Source of the DNA: Prevotella sp.
Lineage (GTDB): Bacteria; Bacteroidota; Bacteroidia; Bacteroidales; Muribaculaceae
Reading direction: 5' to 3'
NCBI GenBank assembly: GCA_023662865.1
Contig: JAMPIK010000008.1
Coordinates: 1-64,000 of the forward strand
Length of the DNA stretch: 64,000 bases
In this document: piece by piece, positions 1 to 8,056 of the stretch
Layout of the letters: each line of letters begins with the position of its first letter
Position numbering within the stretch: position 1 is the stretch's first letter
Position numbers and translations under genes: made by a program
The notes under the pieces: model-generated
Told to the model about the DNA's origin: nothing
The model's database searches: none
What the model saw: the letters and a program-made list of their open reading frames with translations, nothing else

Positions 1-2
1 GA

Positions 3-260
3 GAAAAGGTATCGCTCGACCCAATTCTGTCAAGACTAATGATGGAGGGACGTGTCGTAATTTCCGATTTCATCTACAACATCGACAGACGTGGCAATCG
101 ATATGGATGGGGTGTCGCCAAATATGCCACTCCCGGAAGTTTGTATGGGAACATAACGACAGACCGCACACCGCAAGAAAGTTACGAAAGAATGTTTTCT
201 CATCTCAAAAAGGCAGTTCCGGTGGCAACAGACGCTCAGATAAAAAAGCTGCTTGGATAA
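3..260 (+). CDS. C-terminal part of an unrecognised protein (5' end outside window)
   Basis: The reading frame is open from the window edge to a TAA at 258-260, so this is the last 85 codons of a longer gene; the ATG at 39 is probably internal. The visible tail is basic and soluble, with a hydrophobic strand (RVVISDFIY), a GWGVAKYATP stretch, and an amphipathic helix with conserved-looking ERMFSHLKKAV followed by QIKKLLG. The helix-rich end could be a small domain packed on a larger enzyme or DNA-binding protein, but I do not recognise the family. It is followed by a hairpin terminator at 301-327, so it is not in the next operon. Confidence 0.55.
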   Translation, partial: EKVSLDPILSRLMMEGRVVISDFIYNIDRRGNRYGWGVAKYATPGSLYGNITTDRTPQESYERMFSHLKKAVPVATDAQIKKLLG

Positions 261-300
261 CATACTCTATAATAGTTCTTTTTTGATGGTACGCTTACCC

Positions 301-327
301 TTGCCGCCTCTGGCGGCAAAAATTTTT
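301..327 (+). terminator. Intrinsic terminator after the first gene
   Basis: An 8-bp GC-rich stem (TTGCCGCC, loop TCT, GGCGGCAA) is followed by AAATTTTT. It lies 40 nt after the stop at 260. A second imperfect hairpin follows at 349-390 (AATAGAGCG arms), just after a run of eight A; on the minus strand this would also read as a terminator. Confidence 0.7.
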
Positions 328-453
328 GGGATTTTGAGCAAGAAAAAAAATAGAGCGCTGAGTCGGGTTTCCGTTTCTCATCGCTCTATTCACGACTATG
401 GTATCTTTAAACGAATGCCATGTTTAAAAAAGGTGGAGTAGCGGATCGGGTTG

Positions 454-484
454 TTGGCCGTTTGCGAAAAATGTTGTAATTTTG
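454..484 (+). promoter_or_regulatory. Bacteroidota promoter of the U32 gene, leaderless arrangement
   Basis: TTG at 454-456, a 20-bp spacer and TAATTTTG at 477-484 match the -33/-7 consensus. The -7 box ends only 5 nt before the ATG at 490, so transcription should begin at or next to the start codon. Confidence 0.65.
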
Positions 485-489
485 CGAAT

Positions 490-1752
490 ATGAATCGCAG
501 CGATTTTGAAATAATGGCGCCCGTGGGGTGTCGCGAAAGCCTCGCGGCTGCCTTGCATGCCGGCGCTGATGCCGTGTATTTCGGTGTCGAAGGCCTGAAT
601 ATGCGCTCACGCTCAAGTGCTAACTTTACACTCGCTGACTTGCGCGAGATTGCTTCCATATGCTCCGACCGCGGTGTGAAAACTTACTTGACGGTGAACA
701 CCGTGATGTACGATTCCGACTTGGAGCTCATGCGCAAAATCATCGATACGGCAAAGCAAAGCGGAATTACGGCAATTATCGCTTCCGACATTGCCGCAAT
801 CATGTATGCGCACTCAATAGGGCAAGAGGTGCACATCTCAACTCAGGTTAACATATCAAACATCGAGGCCGTGCAATTCTATGCGCAATGGGCTGATGTC
901 ATGGTACTTGCTCGCGAGCTTAACATGGAGCGAGTAGCCGAGATATCCGCACAAATTCGCGAGCGAGACATTCGAGGCCCGAAAGGAGAGCCTGTCGGCA
1001 TCGAGATGTTCTGCCACGGCGCTCTGTGCATGGCCGTCTCCGGCAAGTGCTACATTAGTCTGCACGAGATGAACTCCTCGGCCAACCGCGGAGCTTGCGG
1101 TCAGATTTGCCGCCGTTCGTATCGCCTCACCGACATGGAAACCGGAGCGGAAATCGAGGTTGACAACAAGTACCTCATGTCACCGAAAGACTTGAAAACC
1201 ATTCATTTTCTTAACAAAATGGTTGATGCCGGAGTGAGTGTCTTCAAGATTGAAGGCCGTGCCAGAGGTCCGGAGTATGTGCACGAAGTAGTGAGCTGCT
1301 ACGATGAAGCACTCCGCAGCATATGCGCCGGCACATATACCCCGGAAAAGATTGCCGAGTGGGACACTCGTCTTGCCAAAGTATTCAACCGCGGATTTTG
1401 GGACGGCTACTACATGGGGCAACGCCTCGGCGAATGGAGCGCGAAATACGGCTCATCGGCCACTCGCGTGAAGAGGTATGCGGCTCGCGCAATCCGCTAT
1501 TTCTCCAAAATAGGAGTGGCCGAATTCAAGCTTGAAGCCGGAGAACTCAGGCCGGGCTCGGAGCTGATTATCACCGGCCCGACCACCGGAGCACTTATCA
1601 TTACTCCGCAGGAGATACGTGTTGACCTCAAGCCGGTGGAGAGAGTTCACAAAGGAGAACATTTTTCAATAGCCGTGCCGACAAAAGTTCGGCCCTCGGA
1701 TCGCCTGTACATTTGGGACGAAACGGCTGTCAATAAAGAAACAAACAAATAA
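490..1752 (+). CDS. Peptidase U32 family protein (TrhP/YegQ-like)
   Basis: The product is about 420 residues and belongs to the U32 collagenase-like family. Several members of this family act in tRNA wobble-uridine hydroxylation (TrhP) rather than proteolysis. The N-terminus EIMAPVGCRESLAAAL is the usual start of the TIM-barrel domain. The family signature IEMFCHGALCMAVSGKC lies near residues 171-187, followed by the Cys-rich NRGACGQICRRSY at 199-211, which could hold an Fe-S cluster. The C-terminal part (after about 310) looks like the small beta domain of U32 proteins. I start it at ATG 490: a TTG 39 nt upstream is in frame but lies in the -33 promoter element. A carboxynorspermidine dehydrogenase gene follows after 4 nt, so the two are probably co-transcribed. 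Protease and tRNA-modification roles cannot be told apart from sequence alone. Confidence 0.85.
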   Translation: MNRSDFEIMAPVGCRESLAAALHAGADAVYFGVEGLNMRSRSSANFTLADLREIASICSDRGVKTYLTVNTVMYDSDLELMRKIIDTAKQSGITAIIASDIAAIMYAHSIGQEVHISTQVNISNIEAVQFYAQWADVMVLARELNMERVAEISAQIRERDIRGPKGEPVGIEMFCHGALCMAVSGKCYISLHEMNSSANRGACGQICRRSYRLTDMETGAEIEVDNKYLMSPKDLKTIHFLNKMVDAGVSVFKIEGRARGPEYVHEVVSCYDEALRSICAGTYTPEKIAEWDTRLAKVFNRGFWDGYYMGQRLGEWSAKYGSSATRVKRYAARAIRYFSKIGVAEFKLEAGELRPGSELIITGPTTGALIITPQEIRVDLKPVERVHKGEHFSIAVPTKVRPSDRLYIWDETAVNKETNK

Positions 1753-1756
1753 AGAT

Positions 1757-2953
1757 ATGAATAAAGTTGTAATTATCGGAGCCGGAGGTGTAGGCACCGT
1801 TGTGGCTCACAAATGTGCGCAACACCCGGAGGTGTTCAATGAAGTGGTAATCGCCTCTCGCACGTTGAGCAAATGTCAGGCTCTCGTAGACAAAATCGGC
1901 GCGAAGAATTTCAGTGCCGAGCGCGTGGACGCCGACTCTGTCGAGGAGTTGTGCGAACTCTTCAAGAAGCACAAACCGGTGCTTTGCATCAATGTGGCAT
2001 TGCCATATCAGGATCTGACAATCATGGAGGCCTGCCTGGCTTGCGGTGTAAACTATCTTGACACGGCCAACTATGAGCCCAAAGACGAGGCTCACTTCGA
2101 GTACTCATGGCAATGGGCATACCGCGACCGCTTCGAGAAGGCCGGACTCACTGCCATTCTCGGCTGCGGCTTCGACCCCGGTGTCAGCGCAATCTTCGTG
2201 GCATACGCAGCCAAGCATCATTTCTCTGAAATGCAATATCTTGACATCGTAGATTGCAACGCCGGAAACCACGGCAAGGCTTTCGCCACTAATTTCAACC
2301 CCGAAATCAACATACGCGAGATTACCCAAAAGGGCAAATACTGGCAAGACGGCAAGTGGGTGGAAACCGAAAACCTTGAAATCCACAAGCCCCTTACATA
2401 TCCCAACATCGGCGAGCGCGAAAGCTATTTGCTTTACCATGAGGAGCTTGAAAGCCTTGTGCAGAATTTCCCGACAATTCGCCGCGCCCGTTTCTGGATG
2501 ACATTCGGACAGGAATATCTCACCCATCTGCGTGTGATTCAAGACATTGGCATGGCGCGTATTGACCCCGTGATGTACGAAGGTCGCGAAATCGTGCCCA
2601 TTCAATTCCTGAAAGCCGTGCTTCCCGACCCCGGTTCGCTCGGAGAAAACTACACCGGCGAGACATCAATCGGCTGCCGTATATCCGGCCTTGGCAAAGA
2701 TGGCAAGCCCACCACCTACTACATATACAACAATTGCTCGCATCAGGCGGCATACAAGGAAACCGGCGCACAAGCCGTGAGCTACACCACCGGCGTTCCG
2801 GCCATGGTAGGCGCCATGATGTTCCTCACCGGCAAATGGGTAATGCCCGGTGTGCGCAACGTTGAGGAATTTGACCCCGATCCCTTCCTCGAGCAGCTCG
2901 CCAAAGACGGCCTCCCCTGGCACGTGCTCACCGACATCGACCTCGAACTCTAA
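1757..2953 (+). CDS. Carboxynorspermidine/carboxyspermidine dehydrogenase (saccharopine dehydrogenase family)
   Basis: A 398-residue enzyme with an N-terminal Rossmann motif (VVIIGAGGVGTVVAHKCA, residues 4-21) and the VIASRTLSKC stretch typical of saccharopine-dehydrogenase-like proteins. The FDPGVSAIFVAYA and CNAGNHG segments match the Bacteroidales CANSDH/CASDH branch. That enzyme reductively condenses aspartate semialdehyde with a diamine to give carboxy(nor)spermidine, the first step of the alternative spermidine route. The decarboxylase (nspC) is not in this window. Saccharopine dehydrogenase itself is less likely, because lysine in Bacteroidales is made by the diaminopimelate route. It sits 4 nt after the U32 gene. 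Its stop is only 7 nt from the stop of the convergent truncated terminase gene. Confidence 0.85.
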   Translation: MNKVVIIGAGGVGTVVAHKCAQHPEVFNEVVIASRTLSKCQALVDKIGAKNFSAERVDADSVEELCELFKKHKPVLCINVALPYQDLTIMEACLACGVNYLDTANYEPKDEAHFEYSWQWAYRDRFEKAGLTAILGCGFDPGVSAIFVAYAAKHHFSEMQYLDIVDCNAGNHGKAFATNFNPEINIREITQKGKYWQDGKWVETENLEIHKPLTYPNIGERESYLLYHEELESLVQNFPTIRRARFWMTFGQEYLTHLRVIQDIGMARIDPVMYEGREIVPIQFLKAVLPDPGSLGENYTGETSIGCRISGLGKDGKPTTYYIYNNCSHQAAYKETGAQAVSYTTGVPAMVGAMMFLTGKWVMPGVRNVEEFDPDPFLEQLAKDGLPWHVLTDIDLEL

Positions 2954-2960
2954 CCCCCCA

Positions 2961-3926
2961 TCAGAAGAACCAGACGGGGTTTAGGGGCGGGGTGGCGGCT
3001 GCTGTGAAGGCTTCTTCGGGGGTGGAGGGGTATTCGGCCATCATTTGTTCGTGAGTGGGGTATTCTCGGCGCTTTTGGTGGTACCAGTGCACGGCTTTGA
3101 TGTCTACGCCTTCGAGGGAGAGGAGGGAGCGTTCGTAGTCATCGAGTTCGGCGGCGAGGGCTTTTCTCTCGGCTTCGTCTTTGAAGGGCTTGCGGTAGAT
3201 TTCGATTTCGTGCCACGGGACGAAGACGGGCGTCTTGTCGCTTTTGCCGGCTACGGCGCGTTGCCATTCATCGTGGAAGAAATTGTCTTCGCCGTCGGCG
3301 GTGCTTTCCATCACAACGAGCGTCTCCGGCTCAAGGGCCACGGAGGCTGCTATGGAGCGCACCGTGCGAGCGGCCACTTCCGGGTCTCCGTCTCCCCAGA
3401 AGGCCACCTCGCTGAGGTGTGCCATTTGATAGTTGCCACCGCGCACCGAGTTGGCGGCGATTGCCGAGGCGAGAGTTACGCGGCAATCGCGCGCTGCAAT
3501 ATAGTTGATGTTGCGGCTACCCTCAAAGGGGGAGAATGAGAAGTCCTTGGGCTTTTCACCTTTGAGAGCATCGGGGTAGTTGCGCAGGAGCATTGAGTAC
3601 ATACCGCGAATGTTGGCCGAAGCATCTTTTACGTGGCCGCATATCAGGGAGTTCCAGCCGTTGTGGCGAATGAGCTGCAACCAAGCCATGTATATTTGCA
3701 CCAGAGTACTGCCTCCCCATTGGCGAGCTTTGAGCAAAATCATGCGAATCGGCTGCTCGTTGCGGCGTTGGTCTTCGAGAATGGCGGCGACGCGGCGTTG
3801 GGGGCGGTTGAGGATGAACGGCACCGTTGCGCCGGTGATTTTGTCGGTGACACAGACACATTCGCGACACCATAATTCGAAGTTGTCCGTGTAACGCAGT
3901 TCGGGGTGTTGATTGAGGGTATTCAT
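2961..3926 (-). CDS. Phage terminase large subunit, ATPase domain only (C-terminal nuclease missing)
   Basis: The 321-residue product resembles the ATPase half of a large terminase, the motor that pumps DNA into a capsid through the portal. Visible parts are a Walker A-like loop LLKARQWGGST (64-74), an acidic AHLSEVAFW strand (169-177, Walker B region), the coupling motif VVMEST (205-209) and the linker MMAEYPSTPEEAF (295-307). In full-length relatives this linker leads into an RNase H-like nuclease of roughly 150-200 residues. Here the frame instead ends 14 residues later in TPPLNPVWFF. I place the start at 3926: it overlaps the preceding gene's TGA as ATGA, implying translational coupling; the frame is open further upstream only as an overlap. 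The missing nuclease suggests truncation of the cassette end, or adaptation to a function without cleavage. Confidence 0.8.
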   Translation of the reverse strand: MNTLNQHPELRYTDNFELWCRECVCVTDKITGATVPFILNRPQRRVAAILEDQRRNEQPIRMILLKARQWGGSTLVQIYMAWLQLIRHNGWNSLICGHVKDASANIRGMYSMLLRNYPDALKGEKPKDFSFSPFEGSRNINYIAARDCRVTLASAIAANSVRGGNYQMAHLSEVAFWGDGDPEVAARTVRSIAASVALEPETLVVMESTADGEDNFFHDEWQRAVAGKSDKTPVFVPWHEIEIYRKPFKDEAERKALAAELDDYERSLLSLEGVDIKAVHWYHQKRREYPTHEQMMAEYPSTPEEAFTAAATPPLNPVWFF

Positions 3927-5896
3927 GAGAGCGTGATTAGCTTTTTGAGATAAGTGACAGCCCCGGAGATTGTGAGGGTGATATTTTCGGCACCCGGCAG
4001 AACCTTTTTTGTGGTATGCGGCAGAGCCGTGATGATACTGAATCGCCGCTCCATCGGGGAGCAAAACCGGCCGATTGTGAAGTCGCGGCCGCTTTCGCTT
4101 GTGAGTTTGAAATCCAGCACACCCGAGGTTTTGGCATTGATGCACAGGCGTTGGCGCCAGCGATTGTCGGCCAAATTCACCCTCATGGAATATTGTGCCC
4201 GATTGTTGTCGGGAGGAGTTTCCGAGTCAAGCGAGCGGACATCGACAATTCCGTCCTCCTGTATGAAGAAAACGAGAGAAGACGAGAGCAGCCCCGGGAG
4301 AGGGAAGAATGTTTCATCGCGAGTGAACGCCTTGTTTCCTTTTTTCGGCAAAACAACCAGAGTTTTCTGCTCGCCACAAATCCAAAGCTCCTGAAACTTG
4401 TCGCTCCAAAGCAGAGAAAGAGTGTCGTCGAGGCCATCGAGAATAAACGAAGTTTTCGCATCTTTTATGAGCAGGAGCGTTCCGATGTCCGAGAGGGCGA
4501 AGATGCCTTTGGAAGTGGGAGTCCACAATTCGCGAGTGGAGAGCGTTTCGCGGCAGACGGGTCGGGAATTTGTATGCACGCCCTTGGGATCGTGGGTGAG
4601 AGCCACAATGCCGCGGTCGGTGCTCAAATAGATGTATTGGCGAGTGAAAGCGCCGCCGCCGGTGATTTGCGGAATTATGGAACGAATATGCGAGCCGACA
4701 CCGGCGGTAGAAGATTTGAGAACGAGCGGGTTGCCACGCTCGGAAGTGTACAGGTCGTTGCCCGAACCGATGTGCAGGAAGCCGCCATATCCGAGAATGC
4801 AGTCGGCTTGCCCGATGAAAGCCGGCATGGCAAGCATCGCATCATTGACAGCCGAGTCAAAGACCGTTTGCGCATCAAAGAAAAGAGAGCCGGACGTTTT
4901 CTCCAAGGGCCAGAAGTCGGTCAGCCCGTAATAAAGATGAGGAATAATCGCGTTGAGCAGCGAGTCCGGGTGGAGAGACGGCATGAAAGAGAGAGAGTTG
5001 CCGTTGTTACCGGCAAAGAAAGCCATAGCCGGTACATTCGAGTCATTGAGGGGAGAGGGCTCTTTCGAGACCCATATCTCGACCCCTTTGATAATATGCT
5101 CCCATTGGGAGGGGATTGAATTGTCGATAGAAACAGAGAAAGAGTAGCCGGAGGCTGAGATTGTAGCAGAGTCGGTACCGGTGAAGACCTTTTTGGCGGA
5201 GTCATAGATAAGACCGACTGAAAATCTGTCGGCACCGGGACGTTTGGGAGGGGAAATACGAATAGGGTCGCTGACGTGCAGGAGGGTGTCGTCCCACAAA
5301 CGCAGGGCGATTTTTACATTGACGGGTTCGCACCACTTGCCGGCGTTGTGAATTTGCGAGCGGAGTGCGTAGAAAGCGTTGAGCCAAGCTGCCCACACTT
5401 TGTCGGCGATTTGTTCCGATACGGGGTTTTCCGGGACAGACAGTGGCTTTGGGAAGGTGACCGGCTCTACACGTTGCGAGAAGGCGACACCTTGTTCAAT
5501 AGAGATAGAGAAAGTGGGAAGCTTGGGCATTTCGCCGAGCCATTGGTAAGAATTGAGCGCGGCATTACGAGCGATGTAAATGAGTTTGCCATTTTTCAGA
5601 CGAAGGATTACGAAGTCTCCGACAGAGGCTCCTTCCACAATTTTCTCTTCGACTCTGCCGAGAGTGAGAGGAACGAGAGAATTGAGGGGAACGGCGATTA
5701 CGGAGCCGTCGTCTTCTTGGGCGAAGAACCATTTTTCAGCGTTGAGCACATCGCTGAAAACGGGGGTATGACCGAGTTGGGCGGTAAGTGCCGGGGCGCC
5801 GACACCGAATAAGTCGCCACGGACAGGCCGGAGGTTGTGGCAAATGTAGGTGTCGGAGGGTTCGAGGGGGTTCAGGGGGTTGAGGGGGTGTTGCAT
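3923..5896 (-). CDS. Putative phage neck/tail protein with beta-propeller-like repeats (P22 gp10-like role inferred)
   Basis: A 657-residue protein between the portal and terminase genes. It has no signal peptide and is strand-rich throughout. The second half contains recurring segments such as YIYLSTDRGIVALTHD, LWTPTSKGIFALSD and LWICGEQKTLVVLP, which look like beta-propeller blades. In P22-like podoviruses the packaged-DNA stabilisation protein (gp10) or tail nozzle has a propeller fold and sits near the portal gene, so this role is inferred from fold and position; no family motif confirms it. The first codons carry a short tandem repeat (HPLNPLNPLEP) encoded by CCCCTnnAAC-like units. The start overlaps the portal gene by 25 nt. 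The open frame of 657 codons argues against recent decay. Confidence 0.55.
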   Translation of the reverse strand: MQHPLNPLNPLEPSDTYICHNLRPVRGDLFGVGAPALTAQLGHTPVFSDVLNAEKWFFAQEDDGSVIAVPLNSLVPLTLGRVEEKIVEGASVGDFVILRLKNGKLIYIARNAALNSYQWLGEMPKLPTFSISIEQGVAFSQRVEPVTFPKPLSVPENPVSEQIADKVWAAWLNAFYALRSQIHNAGKWCEPVNVKIALRLWDDTLLHVSDPIRISPPKRPGADRFSVGLIYDSAKKVFTGTDSATISASGYSFSVSIDNSIPSQWEHIIKGVEIWVSKEPSPLNDSNVPAMAFFAGNNGNSLSFMPSLHPDSLLNAIIPHLYYGLTDFWPLEKTSGSLFFDAQTVFDSAVNDAMLAMPAFIGQADCILGYGGFLHIGSGNDLYTSERGNPLVLKSSTAGVGSHIRSIIPQITGGGAFTRQYIYLSTDRGIVALTHDPKGVHTNSRPVCRETLSTRELWTPTSKGIFALSDIGTLLLIKDAKTSFILDGLDDTLSLLWSDKFQELWICGEQKTLVVLPKKGNKAFTRDETFFPLPGLLSSSLVFFIQEDGIVDVRSLDSETPPDNNRAQYSMRVNLADNRWRQRLCINAKTSGVLDFKLTSESGRDFTIGRFCSPMERRFSIITALPHTTKKVLPGAENITLTISGAVTYLKKLITLS

Positions 5897-7245
5897 TTTG
5901 CATATTTTTTTAGTGTTCTGTCTCTTCTGATTATGAAAGCACGGAAAGAAGAGAGGATGTCAAGCATGGAAATGAGGGCGTTTTCGAGTTCGGTTTTGAG
6001 CATACCTTCGCCCTGTGCAGAGGAGGATTTCCCGGTGAGTGCTCCGGTGGCACCGGAGATTTCGTCGAAGAGGGAAAGTTGGAGTTGGAGCATGCGAGTG
6101 GCCTCGTTACCGGCGGCGCCGGAAGAGGTTACCTGTTGAGGGACCATGCTCTTTGCAGTACGTTTGAAAGGGAGAATGCCGTTGGGATTAGCCCAGATGC
6201 GACGAATGTCTTTCCAAGAGAACCCTTCGGGGAGTTGGTCAGCGGGATATAAGAGGACGCCTTTGGCGGAGCTTGAGATTATGTGGTCGAGCAGGGAGAT
6301 GAGGCGGTTGATGTATTTTTGCTGGTCGATGACGTCTTCCACCAGCGAGTGTACTTCACCGTCAATCAGGGGATAGAAGCAAATTGCAAAGGGGGGCAAA
6401 GAGCCTTCGGGACAAATACGGGAATTAATTATTTCGCCGGCGGGGGTGAGCCAGGAGTTTATCCAGCGTTCACAGACGCGGTGTTTCACAATGAGTGGGT
6501 CGGAGCCGATTTCGGCTCGGGCTTTATTGAGGCCTTCCAGGCGAGGGAGTGCGTCAATACTGTCAGTAAAGGAGCGAGCGGCTACGGGGTCCGTGACATC
6601 GAGGTATTCGCAAGAAGAGAGCGACCACAGCTCGATGATACGGTATGTGCCCGGGACAGCCGGGGTAGCGAATTCAGAGATAGCCGCAACGGGCCAAGGG
6701 GCGGCTTGCGAAGCGCCGCGTTTGAGCATCTGCTTGAGCGTGCTTACTTGCCGGGGGTTGTCGGTGCCGAACCGATTAATTACATCAGCGAGGCTCATGT
6801 CGTGAAGCATTCCCATGAGGCGACAGTCGGAGGCATCGGAGCGGAAGAAGGGAGTGTAAAAGAAAGAGTCGGGACTGACGTTAACGGGGGAGTCCGGGTT
6901 GAGGCGTTGCACAGCGCGACCGCTAATCAGGAATTCCTCAAGAGCGCGGGCGTCCGTTTCGGAGACGGCCGGTTCGTTTCGGACGAACGAAGTGTCGGGT
7001 GAGCGAGCGCACATGTGTCTGTATCTGCCGATTACAGCTTTTATCATACGGCGAATGATGTTGTTTGTAACGGGGAGTCGGCCTTCCTCGACCATGCGTT
7101 GCTCTTCGGAGAGGATACGACCGTCGGAAGAGCGGCAAGAGTCGCCCCATTGTCGGCCATAAGTAAATGCTTTCAGACGAGCGCGTTGACGGCGCATCGG
7201 GGCTAATGCAAGCCATGCGTTTTGTGCTTGTTGGAGGGTGTTCAT
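5872..7245 (-). CDS. Phage portal protein (P22-like type)
   Basis: A 457-residue portal-like protein, the ring through which DNA enters the head. Early residues include the RRQRARLKAFTYGRQWGD and LPVTNNIIRRMIKAVIGRYR helices common at portal N-termini. Next come NVSPDSFFYTPFFRSDASDC and LMGMLHDMSLADVINRFG, then the wing/stem segment with VIDQQKYINRLISLLDHI, SSAKGVLLYP and the helix DEISGATGALTGK. The protein ends shortly after the long helix LLDILSSFRAFIIRRDRTL, so the C-terminal barrel may be short or trimmed. The ATG at 7245 (MNTLQQAQ) is preferred; an in-frame ATG at 7284 lies at the edge of a repeat. Capsid and terminase genes in the same cassette support the call. Confidence 0.75.
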   Translation of the reverse strand: MNTLQQAQNAWLALAPMRRQRARLKAFTYGRQWGDSCRSSDGRILSEEQRMVEEGRLPVTNNIIRRMIKAVIGRYRHMCARSPDTSFVRNEPAVSETDARALEEFLISGRAVQRLNPDSPVNVSPDSFFYTPFFRSDASDCRLMGMLHDMSLADVINRFGTDNPRQVSTLKQMLKRGASQAAPWPVAAISEFATPAVPGTYRIIELWSLSSCEYLDVTDPVAARSFTDSIDALPRLEGLNKARAEIGSDPLIVKHRVCERWINSWLTPAGEIINSRICPEGSLPPFAICFYPLIDGEVHSLVEDVIDQQKYINRLISLLDHIISSSAKGVLLYPADQLPEGFSWKDIRRIWANPNGILPFKRTAKSMVPQQVTSSGAAGNEATRMLQLQLSLFDEISGATGALTGKSSSAQGEGMLKTELENALISMLDILSSFRAFIIRRDRTLKKYAKCNTPSTP

Positions 7246-7268
7246 TTTCGTAAGAATAATAGATTCAC

Positions 7269-7350
7269 ATTTTTTATTAAACAAGCTCTAAATCGGTGTC
7301 TTACAGACACCTTTACAGGGGCTGCGAATAATCGGTGTGCTTCGCACACT
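7269..7350. repeat. Twin-hairpin extragenic repeat, copy A, with flanking 20-mer
   Basis: Two perfect hairpins lie in the spacer between the putative adaptor and portal genes: GGTGTCT-TAC-AGACACC at 7295-7311 and GTGTGC-TTC-GCACAC at 7335-7349. The segment 7318-7342 matches 17960-17984 at about 22 of 25 positions, and the first hairpin recurs at 17893-17907. The flank ending at about 7289 (TTTTATTAAACAAGCTCT) recurs at about 14621-14638. It is non-coding. Confidence 0.7.
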
Positions 7351-7413
7351 ACCAAAATTTATAAATATCAATGTAATGTAAGTGTCTGTTCAATTTAACT
7401 TGCGAAACTTGAA

Positions 7414-7965
7414 TTACGGGTCTAAGGAAAAGGTTGGGTAGTCTTGGTGGTCGAAAGAGTATGAGCCGTCGGAGGGCCATGCGGTCATCAACAGGCGTTC
7501 GAGCCTTGCGGCGGGGTTCGCGGCTACTTTTTGGAGAGCTGTGGCCAGGCCGTAAATGAATATTGTGTCCTTGTCTAGAATTACCGTGGGATTATCCGGG
7601 GTGCTCCTAAGCCATGAGTCGGACTGTCGGTGATGAGCCGGCGAGCCGAGGGGGAAGAATTGCCGTACCGGTACGCCCCATTCGTACAGCTTGACTTCTA
7701 CGAGCTGATAGCCCGAATCGGGAAGCCTGAGCATCAGGCAGTTGTCCGAGAGGAGTTCGCCTTGCGAGACATTCGTGGCGAGGTTACGCTGCGGGAGGCG
7801 ATCCGGAGGAGCGGAACGCAAGAGGTGTGCATACCATGCTTGGAGATGCTGCCTGATTGCAGCATCTATGTGCTGCTCGGAGGGAGAGTAGAGGTCGTCG
7901 TAACCGGGCATTAGGCCGTGTGTGGTTCGGTAGTTTGTGATTAATTGGGATTCTGTCAGGGTCAT
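7414..7965 (-). CDS. Putative phage head-tail adaptor/connector protein
   Basis: A 183-residue soluble protein between the major capsid and portal genes. It begins with a helix-rich segment (ESQLITNYRTTHG and HIDAAIRQHLQAWYAHLL) and continues with strands (LVEVKLYEWGVPVRQFFPLG, TVILDKDTIFIYGLATALQKVA). Size and position between capsid and portal suit a connector such as P22 gp4 or an HK97 gp6-like adaptor. No diagnostic motif is visible, so the role rests on context. It has its own ATG at 7965, 90 nt after the capsid gene, with a REP-type palindrome in that gap. Confidence 0.45.
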   Translation of the reverse strand: MTLTESQLITNYRTTHGLMPGYDDLYSPSEQHIDAAIRQHLQAWYAHLLRSAPPDRLPQRNLATNVSQGELLSDNCLMLRLPDSGYQLVEVKLYEWGVPVRQFFPLGSPAHHRQSDSWLRSTPDNPTVILDKDTIFIYGLATALQKVAANPAARLERLLMTAWPSDGSYSFDHQDYPTFSLDP

Positions 7966-8002
7966 GGCGTGGGGGTATTATGGGTGGATTGGGGTTGTAT
8001 GG

Positions 8003-8022
8003 GGGCGCGATATATGGCGCCC
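8003..8022. repeat. GC-rich extragenic palindrome (variant REP unit)
   Basis: GGGCGC, an 8-nt loop GATATATG and GCGCCC form a hairpin between the capsid and adaptor genes. It is a diverged relative of the palindromes at 9434-9463, 16278-16299 and 17624-17645. Confidence 0.6.
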
Positions 8023-8056
8023 GTATAAGGGGAAGCGGGGCATGGTGTGTGTGGGG

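Noticed and set aside
3927-4145. Longer N-terminus for the terminase ATPase (73 extra codons)
   Set aside because: This stretch lies wholly within the upstream 657-codon gene and is rich in Cys/His/Arg without protein character. The ATGA overlap at 3926 gives a natural start.
4016-5119. Long plus-strand open frame (367 codons) opposite the neck gene
   Set aside because: It is antisense to a well-formed gene, is highly charged (Arg/Glu/Gly-rich), and has no recognisable domain. It reflects codon bias of the opposite strand.
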